NCBI GenBank assembly: GCA_963556145.1
Contig: OY744471.1
Span: forward strand, 3,589,590-3,653,589
Length of the DNA: 64,000 nucleotides
Direction of reading: 5' to 3'
Source: Hygrocybe punicea
Lineage: Eukaryota > Basidiomycota > Agaricomycetes > Agaricales > Hygrophoraceae
How positions within the stretch are numbered: position 1 is the stretch's first letter; every line of letters starts with the position of its first letter. The notes under the pieces were generated by a model that searched no databases, was not told the origin of the DNA, and saw only the letters and a list, made by a program, of their open reading frames with translations. The position numbers and the translations under genes are program-made. Positions 24,230 to 35,127 of this stretch are shown here, one piece after another.

Positions 24230-24480
24230 GGTTGGTGGTGGGATGGCCATGGCCGTCGTCATGGTCGTGGTCGTGGTTGTCGTTGTCGTTGCGGTCGTGG
24301 TGGTTGTGGTTGTGACGGTCATTGTCTGCGTTGTGGTGGTGATGGTGGTGGTGGTGGTGGTGGTGGTGGTGGTGGTGATGTTCGTGGTTGATGTTGTTAT
24401 TGTCGTCGTCCCATTTGGAGGGCCGTGGGTGTTGTGTTGTTGTCGGGGTGGTGGTGGTGGTGGCCGTCATTGTCATCCTC
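24230..24480. repeat. GTG/TGG microsatellite
   Basis: Runs of (GGT)n and (GTC)n at the left edge of the gap. Confidence 0.85.
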
Positions 24481-24487
24481 GTCCTCG

Positions 24488-24687
24488 NNNNNNNNNNNNN
24501 NNNNNNNNNNNNNNNNNNNNNNNNNNNNNNNNNNNNNNNNNNNNNNNNNNNNNNNNNNNNNNNNNNNNNNNNNNNNNNNNNNNNNNNNNNNNNNNNNNNN
24601 NNNNNNNNNNNNNNNNNNNNNNNNNNNNNNNNNNNNNNNNNNNNNNNNNNNNNNNNNNNNNNNNNNNNNNNNNNNNNNNNNNNNNNN
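24488..24687. other. Assembly gap, 200 N
   Basis: Exactly 200 undetermined bases directly after the microsatellite. The round size suggests an arbitrary scaffold gap. Confidence 0.98.
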
Positions 24688-25720
24688 AACAAGGAGGAGG
24701 AACACGACAGCGATGATACGCACCGAGAACGCCTTCCCGGACATCCTCAAAACCGCGCAGGAGCGCGCCCAACTTTTTCAACCAACGGCCTTGAACATCG
24801 AAACCAGTGGTGGCGGGCTTGGCGCACAGCAACGAACACGACGAAGGCAACATGGAGGGCTGCCACCCGGCGATGGTGTGGTAAATGGCGGCGACGTCGT
24901 CGAGATATCGCCATCACAACCACCCATGTCGCCACCCTCGCGCAACTCAATGGCGCGACGGACCTGGACCGCGAAACCCATGGCATGGACGATGGGGACG
25001 TCTGAGATGACGTCCCCATTGGTTTTATCGATGATGGAATGCAAAGGGGGCCGCGGGGGGCCTTAATGGTGAAGGTGAGTACCCACCTCCCTCCTGCTTT
25101 TTCCCCACGTACTTACCCCTTCCCGCCGCTTGTTTGGGGCCGGGAGCCCTCCCCATCCATCCCCTCTCCATTTCCCCCATCCACCTCGCTTCCTGGCCAT
25201 TTCCTCACCACCCATTGCCACCCCCCACTCCATGCACCTTTCCCCGCCCCCAGTGTCCATCCCGCCCATCACCCACCCTCCAGCACCCATCACCGTCAAG
25301 TTTAGACCCAATCTGGCGCCTCTGCGAAGGTGAGTACTCACCGGCACCCCATGTATTATTATTATTTATTTCTTTTATTTCTCTTTTATTTCGTGTATTT
25401 CCATCTATATTAGTCTATATATAAACATGTAGGGTAATATGTCTATGATGTGTAAAAAATTCCGCAAGAAAAGACAGCGGGACAGTGAAATAGTCGTGCT
25501 CAACGTCGTTGTCGACGAGCGCGCGTGCCAGTAAGTGATGGGCGGGGCCATGGCAACAGTGACGGGAAAGCCCGAGCCCATCAGCGCCCTTGTTCCTGAC
25601 CGGACCTGATGTTCCTGTTCGGGTTATTACCATATATAGGACACTACAGTTTTACTTATACTATGTTAAATCACAGTTTGGGACACGATTTATGGCTGGG
25701 GAAGGGATTTTAGCAAAGTA

Positions 25721-25771
25721 GAGCCTAACGATAGTGGCTGAGACTCATGATCAGCCACTATCATTAGGCTC
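25721..25771. terminator. 21-bp inverted repeat abutting a stop codon
   Basis: GAGCCTAACGATAGTGGCTGA at 25721-25741 and its inverse at 25751-25771, with one mismatch and a 9-nt loop. It ends one base from the TAA (25774-25772) of the minus-strand gene, so it lies at the very start of that gene's 3' UTR. It could be a 3'-end hairpin or a tiny inverted-repeat insertion. Confidence 0.6.
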
Positions 25772-27246
25772 TTAGTGTGGGAAGGTCAGGTGGAAAAAAT
25801 GCCACCCCTTCTCCCAATTCATCACAGCGACATCAGTGTTACGACCCAGGTTTTGTTCTTCCACCAGCAAGTTGCCAATAATAAATTCCATATAATACTT
25901 CTCAAGAAACACCTTGAGAGCCAACTTTTGCAAGAAGGGTGAAGCAATGTGGGGGTAGAAGTCAAGTTGTGTGAAGCCAACAATCCAATCAAATATGTTG
26001 CTATACAATAAACTTTAGTCTCCAAGTAAATTATTTGAAAAGGAACATTTACCGCTTGGCCAGGTCCTTGAGCATAGTAAGAGAACCATCATGTGAAAAA
26101 ATGTGGGCACATGTCAAGAGGTAGAGATGTGTTGTTGCTGTGGTAAGCAGACGCTCCAATCCAGGGGAGAATAGAACAGAGAAAAGCTATGAAGTGCAAA
26201 TATGTTATTATATCAAATTGTAAATTAATATGTAATACCTACCTCAGGAATAGTGAGTGATGCACCACGATCCACTTGACAGTGCAGCAAACCAGTATCA
26301 GGGTCAGAGTGGGTGTGCAAAAACACAATAATGTGTTTGAAATCACGTCTTATCCATATTGGATTAGAACAGTTAAGAGGAATAATTCTGAAACATACTT
26401 GAGTAGAGCCAATAACACTTTCTGGACTTTTCTCTCCTGAGTTGACACTGAGGCAGAACTGGAAGGATCGAAGGAAAAGTCAATGTCAAAATATTGGAGG
26501 ACCTGATCTTTCTGCTCAGGAAAGTAGGCATGAAGGTGATGGTACACCATAAAGGCTGGGTCTCCTCCTTGTGGAATATCAGCCAACCTAAAATTCAGTA
26601 TGGCAACTGAGGCTGTATCGACCAAACGCCATGCTCCTCGAATAACAAGAGCCCCGTACTCTGCAGGGGTCCCATCCCAAATCCGATTTCCAACAACAAT
26701 TCCCTCCACAAAAATCAGTTAAAGGATAAATGTGTTACACTTTTTACTTACTGTGTATGGTGTCAAAATCTTATTCTTCATCTGCCGGTCACACTTTATG
26801 TGGCATTTGGGACAAATAAAAAAAGTATCATTCTTTATCAGAAATCCTGGACTTGCAGAAAGTGTGATACACTTGTCCATGCATAGAACCCTAGGGCAAT
26901 AGGCACAGCAAAAGACTTCACCACCATTGCCACAAGAGCAACACCACTGGTGAAAGGAATTTAATTAGTATGGGAAGCAATGACAATGAGGGCCTACAAT
27001 ATTAGATGGCTCCTCATGTTTCCTAAGGTCTAGTGGGAAGGGCTGCATGGGCTGCAGGGGCTGCAAGGGCGGCAGAGTGGCTATCTGGGGTACACTTTCC
27101 ATTTTGGCATCTGATTGGTCATCGCCCGAAAGAGAACTCAAATCAGATAACATTTCCAGATCAAGATCCAGATCTTTCGCAAGCTGAGATTGAGGAGCTG
27201 GTGCACCAGCTTTTTTACTGGCAGTAGTAGCAGTAATTATGGGCAT
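25772..27246 (-). CDS. KDZ-element accessory protein with PHD-like zinc finger
   Basis: Likely start MPIITATTASKKAGA at 27246. An acidic, Pro-rich N terminus is followed by an intron (donor GTAGGC, acceptor CACCAG near 26950). Then comes the Cys-rich block WCCSCGNGGEVFCCAYCPRVLC-MDKC, with FFICPKCH about 25 residues on (26945-26770). This is the CxxC/CxxC/CxxxC/CxxCH order of a PHD-type finger. Later exons give VEGIVVGNRIWDGTPAEYGALV (26710-26630), IIVFLHTHSDPDTG (about 26330), and a helical C terminus ending GWHFFHLTFPH. No stop interrupts the frame. I recall multicopy agaric proteins with the same HTHSDPDTG block. The role is unknown; its place between the inverted arrays argues for an element-borne gene, possibly a chromatin or target-choice factor. 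Confidence 0.7.
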
Positions 27247-27429
27247 ATTTGTGGTAATAGAATGGCTGAAAAAATGAGAGAGAATGAAGTTCGAGTGCAA
27301 GAACAATGCAAACTTGCAATGAGGCAGCAATGCTCACATCAAACTCCGAAACTCTGACTTCGTCTGACTTACTGACTTCGTCTGACTGACTCACAGGTCT
27401 GCGCCAGATTCTAGTCACAACCACTACAA

Positions 27430-28665
27430 CGATGCCGACAATGGCTCCACCAAGTTGCGGCTCCACATCCCACAGAGACGGCACACCAAAGCTACCAACA
27501 ATGACACCCAACGTCTATCCACAACCGACACCACATCCGGGAATGACGACCCCAACTCCCAACGCCCAACAGCCCCACGACGACGACGGCAACGCCCAAT
27601 GCCTAACTCCAGATGCCCAACGGCCCCACCACATCCGCCCAATGGCCCCTACCCCAACAACGCCCAATGCCCAACGCCCAACGGCTTCACATCCGGCAAT
27701 GACGGCCCCTCGACAACGACGACGGACCCTACCCAAACGCCCAACGCCCAACCCCAACGCCCACTACAACCGGCAATGATGACAACGGCCGCAACGGCCC
27801 CTCATGAACCCAACCCCAACACCCAACGACCCCACCACATCCGCCCAACGACGACCCAAACGCTCAACGGCCCCTACCCCAACAACGCCCAACGCCCCAC
27901 ATCCGGCAACGACGGCCCCACGACGATGACGACGACAGCCCCTACCCCAACGCCCAATGCCCAACGGTCCCACCACGTCTGGCAACGATGACGACGGCCC
28001 TTACCCCAACGCCCAACACCCAACGCCAACGCCCAACGGCCCACCACATGCGGCAACGACGACGACGGCCCAACCCCAACACCCAACGGCCCCACCACAA
28101 CCGGCAACGACGACGACGGCCCCTACGCCAACACCCAACGCCCAACACCCCACCACAACCGGCAACGACGACGACGACGGACCCTACCCCAACGCCCAAT
28201 GCCCAACGACCCCACCACAACCGGCAACGATGACGACAGCCCCTACGCCAACACCCAATGCCCAACACCCCACCACAACTGGCAACGACGATGACGACGG
28301 ACCCTACCCCAACGCCCAATGCCCAACAGCCCCACCACAACCGGCAACGACGACAACGGCCCTTACGCCAACGCCCAATGCCCAACCCAATGCCCAACCC
28401 CAATGCCCAACAGCCCACCACAACCGGCAACAACGACGGCCCAACCCCGCTCAACCCCAACGCCCAACGCCCAACCCCAACGCCCAACGGCCCCACCACA
28501 ACCGGCAACGACGACGGCCCAACCCCGCCCAACGCCCAACGCCCAACGCCCAACGCCCAACACCAACGCCCAACGGCCCATCAAAACCAGCAATGACGAC
28601 GACGGCCCAACCCCAACGCCCAACGCCCAACGGCCCCACCACGTCCGGCGCCCAACACCCCATCC
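27430..28665. repeat. CCCAACGCC minisatellite with about 65-bp higher-order units
   Basis: Words CCCAACGCC and CCACCACAACCGGCAACGACGACG alternate in about 65-bp units, often paired into about 130-bp units (clearest at 28080-28340). Long ORFs in all frames are by-products of composition. Confidence 0.9.
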
Positions 28666-28672
28666 CAACTGA

Positions 28673-28725
28673 CCTCGCGTACATGCACCGCGACGTCAAT
28701 GGACGTTGGCGCTGTGTCCGTGAGG
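28673..28725. other. 53-nt hairpin, copy C
   Basis: Outer stem CCTCGCG/CGTGAGG (one G-T pair), inner stem ACGTC/GACGT with loop AATG. Homologous to the reverse complement of 24168-24220. Confidence 0.7.
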
Positions 28726-28729
28726 TCTC

Positions 28730-29396
28730 CAGGGACCAGAGAACAGTTGGGGGGAATGATGCCTCATCCAGTGATGGTGGCCCCAACCCCACCACCCAAA
28801 TACTCGCGAACTCGCGAAACCGCCGCTGCCCTGTCTATAGGCATGCCAGCAAAACTAAGTACACACAGAAAATAAACTTAGATTTTATTATCATAACTCG
28901 TTACTACTACTATGTATAAATAAATGAGAACCTTTTAAGTTACCTACCCTGGACCCATGCCCAGGGAATAGCAGAGAGGCCACCCTCTCTGCTGGTAACA
29001 TATCCAGGTCTACGAAATGGAGTGCAGATCACACCACAGGCTGCACCCTCACCAGGACTTCGGTGCCCTGGCATCAAGCAGAGAGATTTGGCTCTCTCTG
29101 CCGTGGGAGTGGGAGTGGGAGAAAAGCACTCAAGGGGTGAAAACGAAGGTTTCGGAGTTTTTAAATACAATTGAACCATCACGTGATATTTTGAACATGT
29201 GATTGTTGACGTGGCAATTTGCACATGTGATTGTTGATGTGGGAATTTGCCACAGCAACTCAAGTTTGCTCCGATTTCTGAGTTACTACTGCTCCAATTT
29301 GCAAGGAAAATCTGTTTTAGCTTCCAGAGTTCATCCTAACTTCCCTTACCACTTCTATTTCACTCATCCTCCAGTCTACCTCATACTGAACTACAA
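28730..29396. other. Spacer before the third KDZ-element gene
   Basis: AT-rich stretch (28850-28940), then sequence with several short inverted repeats (for example AGAGAGGCC/GGCCACCCTCTCT near 28975). It presumably holds the promoter of the gene at 29397. No ORF of interest. Confidence 0.5.
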
Positions 29397-32121
29397 ATGG
29401 CTTGGGCTACTGAAGAAATCCAGGCAATTCTCAAGTCTCACTACAACAAATATGTTTCCACCACCAACAATGAAAATAAGAAAAAAATTCGAACTGAGAT
29501 CATCAAAGAGTTGCATCAGCTTCAAAAGGAGAGGAAGGGAGCCAACAAAACACCACTTGTTCTGCCTGATGATAAAGACATTCTTCACAAGGTTAATACC
29601 ATTTTAATTATACTTCTCTTCATTTTAAACATATTAACCTTGAGTAGAAAATTGCCAATTGGTTTAAGAATGAGCGACAATCCCAACAGAACAAGAAAAA
29701 GGCTAGAGGTGATACTCACGAGTTGGAAAATCATGTTGAGAAGGATAGTGGTGTTGGAAAAGGAAATGATATGTGGGGTAAACGATGGACATGGAGAACA
29801 ACAGCAGGATATTTATTCAAGAGGGAAGTGGAGGAAGAAATGCAAAATTTGATTAATGCTGGCAGCCACACTCATATGAGTGCTTATCAGCCTGCACTCT
29901 CGAATGTCTGGAATGGCCTATCAGAGGAGGATCAAGCACGTTGTGATGATGAGGCTAGAAAGTGGAATACAGAAGCTTGGCCACGTGAACAACAAATGGA
30001 GTATGTAATCATACTATGGGAAAGTGAATATGTGATTGACTATTCCAGCAGAGAGGCCAGGACACAACTCCATAGAACAGTAACGAGCTTCATGAATGAT
30101 CTCCATCGCAAAATGAGGGTTCATGTTGTCATCTTAACCACACATGTGAATGAGAATGATCAAGCTTCTGTATCCAAGTAAGTTTTCATTTTCAAGAAGT
30201 TAAACATCAACTGAAATGCAACAAGATTTGAGACCAATGATCCTACGGCTAAATTCTCCAGGCATTTTTCCAAATGGAAGGATAGTGATTTCTATGATGA
30301 GTGGTGTAAATTTGCACAATCTTTCTGCAAAGGTAATTGACAATCATGTTTCACATGTGATGATTAATTCAAATGACATTGTAGAGAATGAGGAAGACAA
30401 TTCCAAGCTTTCACCTTGGGCCATCACAACATTTGATGATGACAAATATCCATATCTGCCTGAAAAGCCAGTCGATGCTGACCCTTTGGTTGTGCGGATG
30501 GTGCTTCACAACTTTGTGAAATTAGTGATGGGTATGTCCTCACAATACCATTGATGTGTATCTATTGTTAATGTGTGTACAGCATTTTACACTCAATCCT
30601 CCACTGTACACTGGAAGGAAATTGAGGCCAATCCCCAGGGTTTTTTCAAGTCCACATCCATTCCTCATGACAATGACATTACCATCAAAGAGCCATCACG
30701 CATGACAAATCAATGTGCAAATGGGCTATATCACTTCTGGTATATGAGGCAAGCAGCTGGAAAACGACCACTGCAAGTGAAACAAGAGTTACGTGCTGTG
30801 GAAAAGAAAAAAGTAGTTCCTGTAAAACAGGCAAAAAGGTTGTATGTTGAGGTGGACAGCGCTGAGGGAGAAGAAGTAGAAAGTGCCCCAGCTGCAGGAG
30901 CAGCTCATAAACAATCACCAGCAGGCACCTTATACAGCAATCAAGCATTTCTCAAGATGTTATCATCCATAAAGGAATATCAGGATGCCTTGGCACTGAT
31001 AAAATATGCAGTTTGTTATATTTTCCTCTCATCACTCTTTAAATCTCATTTTATCACAGGATAAGCATGGTTCAAGCCATGCTGAAGTTCCTGCTTCATG
31101 GGCAAGCTGGAACTTTGCCCACAAATATCTTCCAGTCGAATTCTTTGCAGATAGTGATCACCCAGACAGCTGCAAGAGCTTTGTTGCTTGGATTGCAACA
31201 CAACCATGGATTGATGCTTCCTCTGGAAAACCCCATTGTACTTCATCCATTGAGCAGATCCTTCTTGGCCTTGGATTAGCATTGCGGGCATATACTCAGG
31301 CACACTTTATTCGAGACGATGATATACCAAGTGATTTTCCAGACTACACTCACCAAACAACACTTGTGGGATACAATTCCATTATGAGGGCTATTGAAGT
31401 TGTGCTAGAGGATATTGAAAGGTTGAACATTTATATATACTCTCATGCATAACTGATCATGAAAACTACAGGCTAAAAAAATTACCAGCTCCTCCAAAAA
31501 TTATTATCAAGACAACAGGTATTCCAAGAGAAATACAGCGTCTGGGTCTGGAAATTGGTCTTGATGAGAATACAATCTCCAAGCTGGGTCAAGATTGGAG
31601 TCATCTTTGTGAGGCTTGGGTAGGTGCTGAATTGGCCCTGGTTCGCTTGGGTGGTCCCACCACACCACCTGCTTTGGAATTCAAGCCCCCTCGATCCTTA
31701 GTGAACTGGAGCTTGAGTCGATCAAAGAAACAGGATGATATCATGGACTTTGATAGAATTGAAAAACAGATGGAAAAGTGGTGGCAACGGTGTACCTTGG
31801 GTGGTATATCTGCAAATAGTGTTCTGGAGAAAACATGGTGTAGAAGAGGACTTGGAGGACTTGTTCTGTTCTTGGTGGGACTAAAGGAATGGGGAAGTCG
31901 GATTGGGGGACAGGCAGAGCATGAAAGGTGGATGAAAATCGTGCTTGAGATGAAGTCAGTATTTGAGCAGATTCCATCTGCTGACAGATTGTAAGTCATT
32001 ATTATGGGATAAGTTGTGAAAATGATACTAATTCAACAATAGGCAACGGTCCAAACATCACATAGATCCAGAGGAAGAAACTGACCAGGGACCTGAAAAG
32101 AAAAAATACAAGAAGGGCTGA
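29397..32121 (+). CDS. KDZ-element accessory protein, homeodomain-like N terminus
   Basis: Start ATG at 29397 (MAWATEEIQAILKSHYNKY). An intron (donor GTTAAT, acceptor GAGTAG, about 29590-29655) joins DKDILHK to KIANWFKNERQSQQNKKKA. That segment resembles the recognition helix of a homeodomain. Later segments: WTWRTTAGYLFKREVEEEMQ, HVSHVMINSNDIVENEED, PWAITTFDDDKYPYLPEKPV (30420-30480), WASWNFAHKYLPVEFFADSD (31110), LPAPPKIIIKTTGIP (31480) and GLGGLVLFLVGLKEWGSRIG (31850). It ends in a basic tail and TGA at 32121. Transcribed towards the right terminal array. No internal stop seen. Function unknown; a DNA-binding helper of the transposase is an inference. Confidence 0.68.
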
Positions 32122-32329
32122 CATGTATCAGGGCTTTATGGGTAGTTGCAGCTACCAGGAGTTGACTATAATGAATCAATCAAGTTATTGTGGCACATGA
32201 TTATGAGCTCTAGCAACAAAACAGATGTCTTATGGACATATCCTGAAAACATAACCTAAGAACATTATCCTAAACAATCCAAGATGAGCCAGGAGACATC
32301 ATGACAGCATCAGCATAAACCATGTCAGT

Positions 32330-33345
32330 TGAGTCAGGATATATCCTGAGAACATCAGCCTGGACCATCCCAGTTGGCCCAGGGTATATCCTGGGGACAT
32401 CAGCCTCGACCATCCCAGATGGGCCAGGATATATCCTGGGAACATCAGCCTGGACCATGTCAATTGGCCCAGGATATATCCCAAGAACATCAGCCTGGAC
32501 CATCTCAGTTGGGCCAGGATATATCCTGGGAACCTCAGCCTGGACCATCTCAGATGGGCCAGGATATATCCTGGGAACATCAGCCTGGACCATCCCAGTT
32601 GGCCCAGGATATATCCTGGGGATATCAGCCTCAACCATCCCAGATGGGCCAGGATATATCCTGGGAACATCAGCCTGGACAATGTCAATTGGCCCAGGAT
32701 ATATCCCAAGAACATCAGCCTGGACCATGTCAGTTGGCACAGGATATATCCGGGAAACATCAGCCTGGACCATCCCAGTTGGCCCAGGATATATCCTGGG
32801 GATATCAGCCTCAACCATCCCAGATGGGCCAGGATATATCCTGGGAACATCAGCCTGGACAATGTCAATTGGCCCAGGATATATCCCAAGAACATCAGCC
32901 TGGACCATGTCAGTTGGCACAGGATATATCCGGGAAACATCAGCCTGGACCATGTCAATTGGCCCAGGATATATCCCAAGAACATCAGCCTCGACCATCC
33001 CAGATGGGCCAGGATATATCCTGGGAACATCAGCCTGGACCATGTCAATTGGCCCAGGATATATCCCAAGAACATCAGCCTGGACCATCTCAGTTGGCCC
33101 AGAATATATCCTGGGAACATCAGCCTGGACCATGTCAATTGGCCCAGGATATATCCTGAGAAAATCAGCCTGGACCATGTCAGTTGGCACAGGATATATC
33201 CGGGAAACATCAGCCTGGACCATGTCAATTGGCCCAGGATATATCCCAAGAACATCAGCCTGGACCATCCTAGTTGGCCCAGAATATATCCTGGGAACAT
33301 CAGCCTGGACCAGTTCAGTTGGGCCAGGATATATCTCAGCCTGAT
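32330..33345. repeat. Right terminal array of the 45-bp palindromic unit
   Basis: About 23 tandem 45-bp units (GGATATATCC with flanking CATCAGCCTGGACCAT), inverted relative to the left array. A four-unit block of 180 bp is repeated essentially identically at about 32580-32759 and 32760-32939, showing recent array expansion. Confidence 0.93.
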
Positions 33346-35127
33346 TCAGCTATCCCCAAGTCAGTTGGGCAATCTCATTTTCAGGCATCCCAAGTCAGTT
33401 GGTAATATCTTGCTGAATGCCCTGCCTGAACAGTGATGATGCTCACGTTAACCACGTCGAGCCTGTGACTGTTATTCACACTGGTCAGCGTGGCCGCCCT
33501 CGAAAAGTAGTCAATTTGAATTACCTTCAAGAGGCCATGGCTCCACACCGTCAGATCGCAATTAGTGCGCTTGCAAGGATGCTTGGAATGCATCGGCACA
33601 CCCTTCGGCACAACCTGGAGAAACATGGCGTGGCTCGGGCATTTTCGGCACTCAGCAATCAAGATCTCGACTGCCTAGTCAAGATTTTCAAGGCTTCTAA
33701 GCCTGATTCGGGCATTCGCTACCTTGTTGAATTTCTACGTCATCACAGTCTACGAGTTCAATGACACTGTGTCATTCAGTCTATTAAGCGTGTTGATGCC
33801 ACAGGACGAGTTTTGCGAGAACAACGGATCTTGAAATGAACCAAATACAAAGTCAAGCGCCCAAATGGTGTATGGCATTGTGATGGCCATCACAAACTCA
33901 TTGCATGGGGGATTGTAATCCATGGCTTTATTGACGGCTATTGCAGAACTGTAAGTTGAAACTACAATATCTATGAACTAGGATGATACTGAAAGCCTAC
34001 GCAGGTTGTCGCCTTGCATGCCAGTACTAATAACCGTGCCAGCACTGTGCTCGATGTATTTCTGTCAGCAGTTGAGGAGTATGGTTGTCCTTCTCATGTT
34101 CGAGGTGATCGAGGTGGTGAAAACATGCTAGTATCTGTCTATATGATCATGCAAAAAGGTCCAAAATGTGGATCATTCCTGTGGGGGTCATATGTATCAT
34201 AATGTATATATCTATTTTCAATGTTTTACACTCATTAATTGACGTAGATCAACTCGAAATACTCGCATTGAGCAGCTGTGGGTTGAAGTTGGGACACAGT
34301 TTTGCCATCGATGGAAGGCATTTTTCTTATGTCTTGAGCGTTTACATCATCTGGATCAAAATAACCTGCACCATTTATGGCTTCTTCATTTCCTTTTTCT
34401 CAATCACATCAATACTGATTGTGACATATTTCGGAATGAATGGAATAGTCATCCGATATCTGGAAAAGCTACCCATGACAAGAGTCCTGATGTATGTGAG
34501 ATATCTTAAACCAATATAAGACTAACAACATTTCAGGATCTTCGTTTTCTTGGCTTTACCGAAGATGGCGTATATGACAACTACAATGACATGGATCCAG
34601 CTATTCTCAAAGAACATTATAGTGTCACAGGTCAGGAGATCCACCGACAACTGGGGCAGACAGGTGCTGGCCATCTAGATGAAAATGAAATGGCTGAAAT
34701 GGCAAATAAAATTCATCAAGATCAGCACTCAAATGTCCGTCATGAAGGCATTGAGGTCCCGCACCACGAGCATCCATTCCAATCCCCAGAACATTTGTTT
34801 GTGTTTCGTGAATCCCTTGATCGCATCAAGGAATCCCACATCCTGCCTTCTAATTTTGGTATCAGGCCAGATGAGTGAGATAATTACCCTGCAAGCGAAG
34901 TCATTTGGGCTGGGAGACGAGGAAAAGGTGAACTGACCATCCTGTTGCCTGATGACATTTGGAGACCACGGGCTGAATTATGGTGTCAAGCATTGAGTGT
35001 TATGATGTATATTCAAGATGAAATGTAATTAATTTCTCGCAAACTATCGAGCGATATTGTAAGCAAACAAGATTTATTTGGTGTTTGGACGAAACAACTT
35101 TACCCACCTTTGTTTACTGTCACTGGC

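Larger units (their letters stand above)
23740..25720. other. GC-rich low-complexity insert(s) without a credible gene
   Basis: Begins with AACCGG/CCGGTC-rich DNA (23745-23960), similar in style to the subterminal part of the 1.3-kb hAT-like element. It continues with a GTG/TGG repeat, a sequencing gap and C-rich DNA at 25070-25330. ORFs here are low-complexity. Probably one or more non-autonomous elements inserted in the KDZ element. Confidence 0.55.
19650..33418. mobile_element. KDZ (Kyakuja-Dileera-Zisupton) transposon, 13.8 kb
   Basis: Starts ATTCAGCAAGATATTACC and ends with its exact inverse. Near-identical inverted sequence continues for about 80 bp and then passes into inverted arrays of a 45-bp unit (7 units left, about 23 right). 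The cargo is a KDZ transposase (-), a PHD-like-finger gene (-) and a third gene (+). GC-rich low-complexity inserts and a sequence gap lie between them. The element sits inside an intron of the integrase-type gene. No clear target duplication was found at its ends. Confidence 0.85.
17945..35028 (+). pseudogene. Agaric integrase-catalytic-core (rve-like) protein gene, split by two transposons and three stops
   Basis: Exon 1 (17945-19599 minus the inserted element) encodes the N-terminal helical part (SYAHISAILQQENFDPVRLN, DHEFLLPQNWFASCATAL). A 1.3-kb element sits after GTATTGAT at 18280. Intron 1 (19600-33433) contains the whole 13.8-kb KDZ element. Exon 2 (33434-33950) has a helix-turn-helix-like region (GRPRKVVNLNYLQEA, ISALARMLGMHRHTLR) and the first catalytic Asp in VWHCDGHHKLIAWG. 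Exons from 34005 give SHVRGDRGGEN (second Asp) and NTRIEQLWVEVG (Glu). The C-terminal acidic part ends at 35028. In-frame stops lie at 33762-33764 and 33837-33839 (both fit CGA to TGA) and 34876-34878 (fits TGG to TGA). The family resembles integrase core genes that are multicopy in agarics. It is non-functional here. Confidence 0.87.

Noticed and set aside
24222..25066. ORFs spanning the N gap
   Set aside because: They translate undetermined bases and a GTG repeat.
27455..28919. Long Pro/Thr/Asn-rich ORFs in several frames
   Set aside because: By-products of the CCCAACGCC minisatellite; all frames are equally open.
32270..33344. Four overlapping ORFs of 260-340 codons, and a possible CRISPR-like array
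   Set aside because: The 45-bp unit is a multiple of three, so frames stay open. There are no spacers between units and the organism is a eukaryote.
19642..33426. Target-site duplication for the KDZ element
   Set aside because: Bases flanking the two ends (ACCACCAG and GCCCTGCC) do not match, so none is claimed.
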